A stretch of DNA of 13,575 nt from Candidatus Shapirobacteria bacterium CG09_land_8_20_14_0_10_38_17. Its GTDB lineage: Bacteria > Patescibacteriota > Microgenomatia > 0-14-0-10-38-17. A program made the position numbers and the translations under genes. Location: contig PEZH01000030.1 of assembly GCA_002774085.1 (NCBI GenBank), positions 1 to 13,575 on the forward strand. Reading direction: 5' to 3'. Under the pieces are notes generated by a model that saw nothing but the letters and a program-made list of their open reading frames with translations, did not search any database and had not been told where the DNA came from. Positions 5,501 through 12,687 of this stretch are shown here, piece by piece. Position 1 is the stretch's first letter, and every line of letters begins with the position of its first letter.

Positions 5501-6448
5501 ATGTTGTCAAAATTAGACGATTTTTTGCTTTGTCTTAAAACCAATAACTACTCGACGGAGACGATTTACAATTATGAGCGCGATCTCAATGTCTTTAGCC
5601 GATTTTTAGACGACTCCCCTACCCCTTCTTTTAGCAAGATAGACAAGAGAACTATTGATCAATATAAGGCCTATTTGATTTCTCGTGACCGAAAAACACC
5701 AATTAAGGCCGAAAATGGGGCAAAATTATCATCTTCAAGCGTTAATCGGATGCTCTCTTCGCTGCGTGGTTATTTACGATATTTAGTGGATCGAGACGAA
5801 CCAGTGCCAATACCTCCGGAGGTGATTAAATTGGTGAAGACAGAAAGGCGTCATCCTCATGTGGCGGAGTTAAAAGATTTAATCAAGATTATTGAGGCCC
5901 CTTTAGTTTTAGAGAAAGACCAACGGGTGGGCTTGCGTAATAGAACTATTTTAGAAGTTTTGTTTTCTACCGGTATGAGAATTTCTGAACTTTGTCATCT
6001 TAATCGTGTTGATATCGACGGTACGGGAAAGATTTTCATTATGGGGAAAGGGAAAAAAGAGCGCTTTGTTTATTTGACGGCAAGAGCTAAGGCAATTTTA
6101 GAGCGATATTTGAATACCCGGGAGGATGCTTGCCCCGCTCTTTTTATCCCCTACTCTGGCCTTAATGTCAATTCTCAAAAAAGAAGAATTTCTCCCAATT
6201 ATATTGAGATGAAAATTAAACAATACCGGGAGAAATTAAAGATTAATATTCCCATTAGTCCTCATTCACTGCGCCACGGTTTTGCTACCTATTTGGCGGA
6301 GAATGGCGCCAGTCCGGCGGCGATTCAGATTCTTTTAGGCCATGAGTCTTTAGACACGACCACTCGCTATGTTCATGCTTCAGATCATTTTGCCCAAGAA
6401 ACTCATCGTCGCTTTCATCCCCTGAAGAAGATAGATAAAGAAGGTTAG
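5501..6448 (+). CDS. xerC: XerC/XerD-type tyrosine recombinase
   Basis: Site-specific recombinase of the XerC/XerD branch. Such enzymes resolve chromosome dimers at dif, and some small genomes carry a single one. The N-terminal SAM-like core-binding domain spans about residues 1-100. The catalytic domain has the full set R160 (TGMRISEL), K183 (GKGKKER), H255 and R258 (HSLRHGFAT), H281 (LGHESLDTTT) and nucleophile Y290 (TRYVH). The length of 315 residues is normal (about 300), and the C-terminal tail fits a Xer protein more than a phage integrase. No dif-like 28-bp site was recognised nearby, so an integrase of a lost element cannot be fully excluded. A strong promoter and a structured leader lie upstream, and the gene converges on gyrA 29 bp downstream. 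The choice of xerC rather than xerD or xerA is nominal. Confidence 0.93.
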   Translation: MLSKLDDFLLCLKTNNYSTETIYNYERDLNVFSRFLDDSPTPSFSKIDKRTIDQYKAYLISRDRKTPIKAENGAKLSSSSVNRMLSSLRGYLRYLVDRDEPVPIPPEVIKLVKTERRHPHVAELKDLIKIIEAPLVLEKDQRVGLRNRTILEVLFSTGMRISELCHLNRVDIDGTGKIFIMGKGKKERFVYLTARAKAILERYLNTREDACPALFIPYSGLNVNSQKRRISPNYIEMKIKQYREKLKINIPISPHSLRHGFATYLAENGASPAAIQILLGHESLDTTTRYVHASDHFAQETHRRFHPLKKIDKEG

Positions 6449-6477
6449 AATTGGCAGAATAAAAGTACTTCGGTCTT

Positions 6478-9060
6478 CTATTCCTTAGTGCTTTTTTGAA
6501 GAGCGGTGATTGAGGTAACGCTGTCGTTAGTGGTAGCAAAACGCATTAGAATTACTCCTTGGGTGTTGCGTCCTAAAACAGGAATGTTGCGTAAAGGAAG
6601 TTTGATGATATGAGCTTTTTTGGAAGTGATTATTAACATTTTATTGTTTTGATTAACTAATTTTGCCGCCACGACCGGACCGGTTTTTGGGTTAATTTTT
6701 GCTAATTTTACTCCCCTGCCATTGCGATGTTGGACGGGAAAAGCTTTGATATCAGTTTGTTTGCCTAATCCATTTTTGGTAACCATCAAAAGGCGACGGA
6801 AAAATTTTTTCCGTTTGTCTTGGGGTTGAGGAGCTTGGTGAGGGAAAACAATCATTCCTATGACCTGATCGTTTTTTGTTAATCTGATGCCGGCTACCCC
6901 CATCGTATCTCTGGCAGTAGGTCGGATTTCTGATTGATGAAAGCGGATAGATTGGCCTTGAGCGGTGGCTAATAAAATATCGTCTTGGATCTTGACTATT
7001 TTAGCCCAACAGAGCTGGTCGTCTTTTTTTAATTTGATGGCAATTAAGCCGTTGGTGCGAATTTTAGCAAACTGGGAAAGTTTGGTTTTTTTGATATTTC
7101 CTTTTTTTGTCGCTAAGACTAAATATTGCTTTTCTTTGGCGGTATCGTTTAAGATTAAAGTTGCCTCCACTTTCTCGTCGGGATCAATATCAATGAGATT
7201 GACGATTGCTTTTCCTTTTGCTTGTCGGTTACTTTCGGGAATGTCAAAAACGCGACAGGAAAAAACACGGCCTTGGTCGGTGAAAAAAAGAATTTGTTTG
7301 TGAGTATGAGCGGTGATTAGCCTTTTAATTTGGTCTTCTTCTTTGGTGGTCATTCCGGTTACTCCCTGGCCACCGCGGCGTTGGCTTTTATAGCTTTCCC
7401 TGCTGACACGCTTAATATAGTTTTCTTTAGTGATAGTGATAATAGTTGGTTCGTTGGGGACGAGGTCTTTTTCAGAAAATTCACCCGGCAGATGGGCAAA
7501 AACTTGGGTGCGTCTTTTATCTCCATAATTTTCAATAAGTGAATTAAGTTCTTTTTCAATTATTATCAGGATTTTTTGGGGATGAGTTAACAGATTAATT
7601 AAATGATCAATTTCTTTCATAATTTGCTTATATTCTTCTTCGATTTTTTGTCTTTCTAATTGGGAAAGTCTTTTTAATTGCATTTCTAAAATAGCATCGG
7701 CTTGAATTGCCGATAAACCAAAATTTTTCATTAAATTTTGGCGAGCGATTTCTGTGTTTTTTGATTTTTTGATGGTTTCAATAACTGCGTCCAGATTGTC
7801 TAAAGCAATTTTTAATCCTTCCAAGATATGGGCTCGAGCTTTAGCTTTTTTAAGATTGAAAATAATTCGTCGGGTGATAATTTCCTGTCGATGCTCAACA
7901 TAAAGAGAAAGAATTTGCTTTAACCTTAATGTTTGCGGCATACCATCAACCAAGGCGACAAAATTAGCCGGAAAAGAAGTTTCTAAGGCTGTTTTTTTAA
8001 AAAGATTGTTTAGAATAGCTTGCGGTTTGGCATTGCGTTGTAAATCTAAAACAATTCGTATTCCCTGGCGATCCGATTCGTCTCGCAAATCGATTACTCC
8101 CTTAATTTTTTGTTCTCGGGCTAATTGAGCGATTGTGGCTACTAATTGAGCCTTGTTAACTTGATATGGCAATTCACGGATGATAATAACAAAACGGTTT
8201 TTTTTAGTTTCTTCAATTTCCGCCTTGCCCCGGATGAGGATTTTTCCTCGACCGCTTTGATAGGTATTTTTAATTTCTTCTCGGCCGTAAATAGCACCGG
8301 CAGTAGGAAAGTCAGGGCCCTTAATATAGTTAAGAATCTCTTCTAAAGATATATCGCTATCAAAAACAGGTATATATTGTTTAATTTTTTTAGGTTTACT
8401 ATTAAGAAGTTGGTTGATTAATAATTTTTCTTTTAATGGCTTATTATTTAGCAGTTTTCCTCTTTTAATCATAGCAATGGCGGCTTGGCAAACTTCAGTT
8501 AAGTTATGGGGAGGAATTTTGGTGGCCATACCAACGGCAATCCCTTCCGCTCCCATCAATAAAAGGTTGGGAAGGAGAGCGGGTAAATATTGGGGTTCTT
8601 GAAGAGTGGTGTCAAAATTAGCGGTGAAGGGAATGGTTTCTTTGTCTAAGTCACTGAGCATTTCTTGGGAAATTTTTGCCAAGCGGACTTCAGTATAACG
8701 CATTGCCGCGGCCGAATCGCCGTCGATGGAGCCGAAATTTCCCTGCCCTTGTAATAATGGATAACGCATAGAAAAATTTTGTGCTAAACGGACTAAGGCT
8801 TCGTATATTGAGGCATCGCCGTGGGGATGATATTTTCCTAAAACTTCGCCGACTACTTTGGCGCTTTTGGAGAAGTTAGTTCTACCCAAAATTCCCATCT
8901 GCTGCATGGCGAAAAGAATACGCCGGTGAACTGGTTTTAGCCCATCGCGAACATCCGGTAAAGCTCGAGCAACAATAACAGACATCGCATAATCTAAGTA
9001 AGATTTTTTAGTCTCTTTACTGATAGAAACGAGCTTGGTTTTACCGATAGGATTAGGCAT
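6478..9060 (-). CDS. gyrA: DNA gyrase subunit A
   Basis: The breakage-reunion subunit of DNA gyrase, which with GyrB introduces negative supercoils using ATP. The catalytic tyrosine is Y122 (AAMRYTEVRLAKI), the same number as in E. coli. The winged-helix/tower region is followed by the C-terminal beta-pinwheel. A GyrA box, QRRGGQG at residues 560-566, identifies it as gyrase rather than topoisomerase IV; the canonical form is QRRGGKG. Alanine stands at position 83 and glutamate at 87 of the quinolone-contact helix. About 30 extra residues (near 200-235, rich in Leu/Lys/Asn) sit before the conserved GPDFPTAG. Length is 860 residues. It lies 127 bp downstream of gyrB on the same strand without an obvious promoter, so co-transcription is likely. 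No Shine-Dalgarno sequence; heptamer repeats reach almost to the ATG. Confidence 0.97.
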   Translation of the reverse strand: MPNPIGKTKLVSISKETKKSYLDYAMSVIVARALPDVRDGLKPVHRRILFAMQQMGILGRTNFSKSAKVVGEVLGKYHPHGDASIYEALVRLAQNFSMRYPLLQGQGNFGSIDGDSAAAMRYTEVRLAKISQEMLSDLDKETIPFTANFDTTLQEPQYLPALLPNLLLMGAEGIAVGMATKIPPHNLTEVCQAAIAMIKRGKLLNNKPLKEKLLINQLLNSKPKKIKQYIPVFDSDISLEEILNYIKGPDFPTAGAIYGREEIKNTYQSGRGKILIRGKAEIEETKKNRFVIIIRELPYQVNKAQLVATIAQLAREQKIKGVIDLRDESDRQGIRIVLDLQRNAKPQAILNNLFKKTALETSFPANFVALVDGMPQTLRLKQILSLYVEHRQEIITRRIIFNLKKAKARAHILEGLKIALDNLDAVIETIKKSKNTEIARQNLMKNFGLSAIQADAILEMQLKRLSQLERQKIEEEYKQIMKEIDHLINLLTHPQKILIIIEKELNSLIENYGDKRRTQVFAHLPGEFSEKDLVPNEPTIITITKENYIKRVSRESYKSQRRGGQGVTGMTTKEEDQIKRLITAHTHKQILFFTDQGRVFSCRVFDIPESNRQAKGKAIVNLIDIDPDEKVEATLILNDTAKEKQYLVLATKKGNIKKTKLSQFAKIRTNGLIAIKLKKDDQLCWAKIVKIQDDILLATAQGQSIRFHQSEIRPTARDTMGVAGIRLTKNDQVIGMIVFPHQAPQPQDKRKKFFRRLLMVTKNGLGKQTDIKAFPVQHRNGRGVKLAKINPKTGPVVAAKLVNQNNKMLIITSKKAHIIKLPLRNIPVLGRNTQGVILMRFATTNDSVTSITALQKSTKE

Positions 9061-9065
9061 AATAA

Positions 9066-9100
9066 TATAATTAATAATTTTTAATTCTTAATTCTTAATT
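9066..9100 (-). repeat. Heptanucleotide repeats before the gyrA start
   Basis: Read on the gyrA strand, five 7-bp units follow each other: AATTAAG, AATTAAG, AATTAAA, AATTATT, AATTATA, then TTATT and the ATG. The whole gyrB-gyrA gap (9061-9187) is A/T-only low-complexity sequence with further imperfect repeats such as GAAAATTT. No promoter or terminator was recognised in it. Confidence 0.7.
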
Positions 9101-9187
9101 TTTATTGAATTTTTAATGAATAAATTTCTAATGTTTGAAAATTTGAAAATTAGTTAGAAATTAATAATTAGAAATTAGTAATTTTAT

Positions 9188-12100
9188 TTATATATCCAAT
9201 TTTGCCATTTTGGCGTTGACCTGAATAAAATGCCGTCTGGGAGGGACCTCTTTACCAAAAAGCATATCAAATGTTCTGTCTGCGTCTTGTTCATTTTCTA
9301 TTTCAACTTTTTTTAAGGTGCGATTTTTAGGATCCATAGTAGTTGCCCAAAGTTGTTCAGGGTTCATTTCTCCTAATCCTTTATAACGTTGGATTTTTAT
9401 TTTACTGTTGTTAGCTTGACGGACAAGATTATCTTTATCGGCGTCTGTATAAACATATTGTGGTTTTTTATTAATGGTAATTTTATAAAGCGGGGGTTGG
9501 GCAATGTAAAGATAACCGTTTTTAATAATATAAGGGAGATGGCGGAAGAAAAAAGTTAGCAGCAGGGCGGCGATATGTTCTCCGTCAACATCGGCATCGG
9601 TCATAATAATCACTCGATGATAGCGTAATTTTTCCGGTCTCTGGGTTTCTCCTATTCCCATTCCTAAAGCAAAAATAAGATTTTTTAATTCTTTAAATTT
9701 AATGATCTTTTCTAAATGTGCTTTTTCGGTGTTAAGTAACTTGCCTCTTAATGGGAAAATTGCTTGGTATTTGCGATCACGACCCTGTTTGGCGCTGTTA
9801 TGAACGAAAATACCCGTGGCTAAGGCGAAATTGTGGGTTTTCTCAACTTCTAAGTCGTAAACATCAATTTGTTTTTTTAAGGGAATAATTTTTTTAATTT
9901 TATGGTTATATTTTTGGACAGCTTCATAAGTGGCTTTTTGATTACCATTAAGAAATCTTTGGCAGAAAGTAGTTAGTTTAAGAAGATTTTTGTTATTAGC
10001 TAATATTCTTTCTTTGTCATAGTTGTTAAGATGACCGTCCTTATCATAAATTTTTCTTAAGAAAGCGATAGTATGTTGATAATATGTTTTATTATAGGCG
10101 ATTTGTCTTTTTTGCCTAAACTCATTGCTCCACTGTTCTTTAGTTTTTTGGCTTCGCCATAATAGTAATTTAGTGTCTTGCCATTGTCGTTTGGCCATTA
10201 AAGAGAATTCTTTTCTTTTTTCTGGATGATTTTCAAAATATATTTTAGTCCGTTCTGCCTGATTTTTTCTGTTATCCTCTTTACTCCAGTATTCTTTTTG
10301 GATTCTATTCAATTGTTTGTTGTTTGTTTTTCTATATAGTGGAGAATTTTGATAGAAAGTTAAGAATCTATTGCCCATATAGGCTTTATATTCTTTATTT
10401 TCCCATTGTTTTTTAGCTCTGTCACTGAGCATTTTTCTCATTTTGGGGGTGGTCATTATCGCTCTAATTTTTTCTCTAAATTCTGGAGTTTGGTGTAGTC
10501 TTTTTATTTTTTCTTCACTCATTTGTTTAATATTGTCGGGATTATTGTTTAGTTTATTAAAATCAATATGATGCTTATGGAAACCTTTAGTGTTTGAGTA
10601 AATGTTATGTTCAAAGTTATATTTATCAGCTAAAAGATGAGTGAAAATCCACTTTTTGTTCCAACGGGGGTCTAGGACCATCTCGTAGCCTTCAATGGTA
10701 ATTCTTTCTCCTCTTTGGGAATATTTTTTATAAAGGGGCATTAGGGAATCTTGGGGAGTTAGTTTTGAGGCTTTTTTGTAATGGCCATTTCTTAACATAA
10801 ATGGATGGTCAGGGGTACAAATGATTTCTTTTTTATTATCTAAGATTATTTTTATAACTTCAGCATTACTCTTGGTTTTTCTAACGTTTTTAATTAGCTC
10901 AATGCCGATAGAGCCGTCATCTTTGATGGTATAACAATAATTCTTTTTACCCGCACTTTCTTCTTGTTTCAAAGTTTCAAAAGTTGCGCTTCTTCCGTCA
11001 GCTAAGGCAACTTTAGTATTTTTAGAAAAACAGCCTCCGGCAGAATCGCCTTCCACAATATAAAGCTCACTCAGGGACGGATCTTTACTTTGGCAATCGG
11101 CCAATTTACCGGGGAGAGAACTATCGTACAGAGCTCCTTTTCGTAATACTGCCTCGCGAGCTGCCTTGGCGGCTTTGCGAGCCCGGGCGCCGATATTTAC
11201 CTTTTCAATAATTTTTCGAGCTTCTTGGGGATGTTCTTCGAAAAAAATGTCCAGGCCCTCTTTAACCATACGGTTGACAAAAACGCCCGCCTCTTTATTA
11301 TTTAATTTTGTTTTGGTTTGAGATTCAAATTGAATTTTATCAGTAGGTATTTTGGTATAAATAACTGCCGATAAACCTTCTTTAGTATCAGCGCCGGTGA
11401 AATTTTCTTGAGGGGTAATAAGTTTCTCACGATGGGCATATTCATTGATAGCTCGAGTTAGGCCAGAGTGAAAACCGCTGACATGAGTGCCTCCATCTGG
11501 GGTAGGAATAACATTGACAAAGGATTGGATGTTTTCTTCGATATCATCTATATATTGGCAGGATATTTCTGCTTCTCCGATTTTAGGATCGCTTTTTTTA
11601 AAATAAATTGGTTGGCTAATTAATCTTTTCCCTCGGTTGGTGTGTTTTAGGAGGGAGTGAATACCTCCTTCAAAATAAAAATGTTTTTCTTGGTTGTTGC
11701 CTAAGTTGTAAAGGTGAATGAAAAGTTTAGGAATTAGATAGGCGCGGATTCGTGCCGATCGCTCTATGGTGAGATATCTCCAGGTAAGTTTACCAAAGAC
11801 TTTCGGGTCGGGTAAGAATATAGTTTTGGTACCTGTTTTGGGGCCGTTGGGAGGAAGGGCGGCTTCAATTACTTTGGTAGTGGGTTTGCCATAAGCATAT
11901 TCTTGATAATAAAGATGACGATCGCGTCTTACTTCAACACGCATTTTTTTGGATAAGGCATTGACGACACTGGCGCCAACACCGTGTAAGCCACCAGAGA
12001 CCTTGTAAATATCGCCTTGAAATTTTGCTCCGGCGTGGAGTTTAGTCATCGCCACCTCTAAGGCTGATGGTCCCGAAGAGTGTTTTTGGACGGGAATACC

Positions 12101-12328
12101 CCGGCCGTCATCCTGAACCTCTGCCCAATTATCTTTTTTAATGGTTACCCAAATGTTCTTGGCGGTGCCGCTAAGGGCTTCATCAATAGAGTTGTCAATT
12201 ATTTCTGTTAAAAGGTGATGAAAGCCGTGGATATCAGTGGCACCGATAAACATTCCCGGCCGGCGGCGTACCGGATCAATCCCTTCTAAAATTTGAATTT
12301 TCTCCGCTGTATAATCTTTTTTAGACAT
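9188..12328 (-). CDS. gyrB: DNA gyrase subunit B precursor with in-frame intein
   Basis: The ATPase and TOPRIM subunit of DNA gyrase. The GHKL ATPase site has E42 and N46 (TEIIDNSIDEA), D73 with GRGIP, and GGLHGVGAS near 112-120, close to E. coli numbering. The TOPRIM acidic residues are E426 (VEGDSAGG) and D911, D913 and D915 (TDADVDG). The C-terminal motif QRYKGLGEMNPEQLW is exact. The 1046-residue precursor contains an intein at 433-844; removing it leaves 634 residues, a normal length for the short form of GyrB that lacks the large E. coli insertion. Since the intein splits the TOPRIM motif between GDSAGG and SAKQGRDR, splicing is needed for activity. An extended -10 lies about 110 nt upstream. 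There is no Shine-Dalgarno sequence, and heptamer repeats precede the start. Confidence 0.97.
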   Translation of the reverse strand: MSKKDYTAEKIQILEGIDPVRRRPGMFIGATDIHGFHHLLTEIIDNSIDEALSGTAKNIWVTIKKDNWAEVQDDGRGIPVQKHSSGPSALEVAMTKLHAGAKFQGDIYKVSGGLHGVGASVVNALSKKMRVEVRRDRHLYYQEYAYGKPTTKVIEAALPPNGPKTGTKTIFLPDPKVFGKLTWRYLTIERSARIRAYLIPKLFIHLYNLGNNQEKHFYFEGGIHSLLKHTNRGKRLISQPIYFKKSDPKIGEAEISCQYIDDIEENIQSFVNVIPTPDGGTHVSGFHSGLTRAINEYAHREKLITPQENFTGADTKEGLSAVIYTKIPTDKIQFESQTKTKLNNKEAGVFVNRMVKEGLDIFFEEHPQEARKIIEKVNIGARARKAAKAAREAVLRKGALYDSSLPGKLADCQSKDPSLSELYIVEGDSAGGCFSKNTKVALADGRSATFETLKQEESAGKKNYCYTIKDDGSIGIELIKNVRKTKSNAEVIKIILDNKKEIICTPDHPFMLRNGHYKKASKLTPQDSLMPLYKKYSQRGERITIEGYEMVLDPRWNKKWIFTHLLADKYNFEHNIYSNTKGFHKHHIDFNKLNNNPDNIKQMSEEKIKRLHQTPEFREKIRAIMTTPKMRKMLSDRAKKQWENKEYKAYMGNRFLTFYQNSPLYRKTNNKQLNRIQKEYWSKEDNRKNQAERTKIYFENHPEKRKEFSLMAKRQWQDTKLLLWRSQKTKEQWSNEFRQKRQIAYNKTYYQHTIAFLRKIYDKDGHLNNYDKERILANNKNLLKLTTFCQRFLNGNQKATYEAVQKYNHKIKKIIPLKKQIDVYDLEVEKTHNFALATGIFVHNSAKQGRDRKYQAIFPLRGKLLNTEKAHLEKIIKFKELKNLIFALGMGIGETQRPEKLRYHRVIIMTDADVDGEHIAALLLTFFFRHLPYIIKNGYLYIAQPPLYKITINKKPQYVYTDADKDNLVRQANNSKIKIQRYKGLGEMNPEQLWATTMDPKNRTLKKVEIENEQDADRTFDMLFGKEVPPRRHFIQVNAKMAKLDI
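9797..11032 (-). mobile_element. GyrB intein with HNH-type homing endonuclease region
   Basis: Residues 433-844 of the precursor, 412 residues counted as intein 1-412. Splicing residues are all present: C1 (CFSKNTKVAL), block B TPDH at 73-76, block F VYDLEVEKTHNFA near 391-403, penultimate H411, N412 and extein +1 Ser. From memory, the N-terminal half and the VYDLEV/THNFALA/VHN end closely resemble the Synechocystis GyrB intein, which sits at the same GDSAGG/SAKQGRD site. An HNH-like core is at 152-168 (HKHHIDFNK...NNNPDNI). A helical repeat array at about 182-319 probably binds DNA. The splicing domain looks active. Endonuclease activity is uncertain, because other active-site residues cannot be judged by eye. 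Confidence 0.95.
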
Positions 12329-12338
12329 AAATGCACAA

Positions 12339-12387
12339 GTTAAAAATTTAAGGTTTAAAGTTAAAAGTTAAAAGTCTAAAGTCAAAA
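12339..12387 (-). repeat. Heptanucleotide repeats before the gyrB start
   Basis: Seven adjoining 7-bp units, given on the + strand: GTTAAAA, ATTTAAG, GTTTAAA, GTTAAAA, GTTAAAA, GTCTAAA, GTCAAAA. On the gyrB strand the array begins TTTTGAC, TTTAGAC, TTTTAAC and ends 10 nt before the ATG. It lies inside the predicted leader. The xerC leader carries the same units in the same orientation. Confidence 0.8.
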
Positions 12388-12439
12388 ATGAAGGTAAAAT
12401 AAGCGCATAAAAATAATGAATATTTTCTTACTACATTAT

Positions 12440-12448
12440 ATTATACCA
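12440..12448 (-). promoter_or_regulatory. Extended -10 promoter element of gyrB
   Basis: Read on the gyrB strand, TGGTATAAT is a perfect extended -10 element (TGnTATAAT). The -35 area is only A/T-rich, without TTGACA. Initiation is expected near 12433, leaving a leader of about 105 nt that contains the heptamer array. It would drive gyrB and probably gyrA. Confidence 0.65.
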
Positions 12449-12483
12449 GGTTTTGAAAACTAAAAATTAATTAAATAATCGTC

Positions 12484-12513
12484 ATTCTTCTCCGCCAGCT
12501 GGCGGAGAAGAAT
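12484..12513. repeat. 30-bp perfect palindrome carrying the 16-bp core
   Basis: ATTCTTC, then TCCGCCAGCTGGCGGA (12491-12506), then GAAGAAT forms an uninterrupted 30-bp palindrome. It is preceded by GTC, so it begins GTCATTCT like the copy at 4911-4948. It lies between gyrB and the delta' gene, just upstream of the predicted gyrB promoter. Confidence 0.85.
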
Positions 12514-12525
12514 CCCATTTTATTT

Positions 12526-12597
12526 GTCTTATATGTCCTATTTGTCCTATTCGTCCTATCTTTCTTATTTGTCCTATTCGTCCTATCTGCCCTATCA
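12526..12597. repeat. 9-bp tandem repeat array, eight units
   Basis: Eight head-to-tail nonamers of consensus GTCCTATYT: GTCTTATAT, GTCCTATTT, GTCCTATTC, GTCCTATCT, TTCTTATTT, GTCCTATTC, GTCCTATCT, GCCCTATCA. A period of 9 keeps three codon phases open, so it generates spurious SY-rich or TNR-rich open frames on both strands. It could vary in copy number between strains. Confidence 0.9.
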
Positions 12598-12613
12598 GAT
12601 TTGGAAATTAGTC

Positions 12614-12670
12614 GCCTCATCGGCGAGGCTGGTAATCTGCCGGCGAGGCGGACCCGCCCTTTTGGCGGGT
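12614..12670. repeat. GC-rich hairpins after the delta' gene
   Basis: GCCTC (12614-12618) pairs with GAGGC (12625-12629). The nonamer CGGCGAGGC is repeated directly at 12621 and 12641. ACCCGCC-CTTTT-GGCGGGT (12652-12670) is a 7-bp stem with a 5-nt loop. The last hairpin lies 18 bp past the stop of the leftward delta' gene and could act as its terminator, but no T-run follows on that strand. It resembles the CCCGCC/GGTGGG hairpin at the end of cysS, so it may be another repeat module. Confidence 0.55.
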
Positions 12671-12687
12671 TTGTCATTTATCATTAG

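Noticed and set aside
6449..6483. Bidirectional terminator between xerC and gyrA
   Set aside because: GAATA/TATTC with a CTTCGG loop gives only a poorly paired stem, and there is no adjacent T-run on either strand.
7330..7542. Hydrophobic open frames on the strand opposite gyrA and cysS
   Set aside because: They are shadow frames within well-conserved genes, lack independent signals, and follow the codon structure of the true gene.
12652..12670. ACCCGCC/GGCGGGT hairpin as a firm intrinsic terminator
   Set aside because: On the strand of the delta' gene it is followed by CCGCCTC rather than T residues; it is listed only as a possible terminator within a repeat region.
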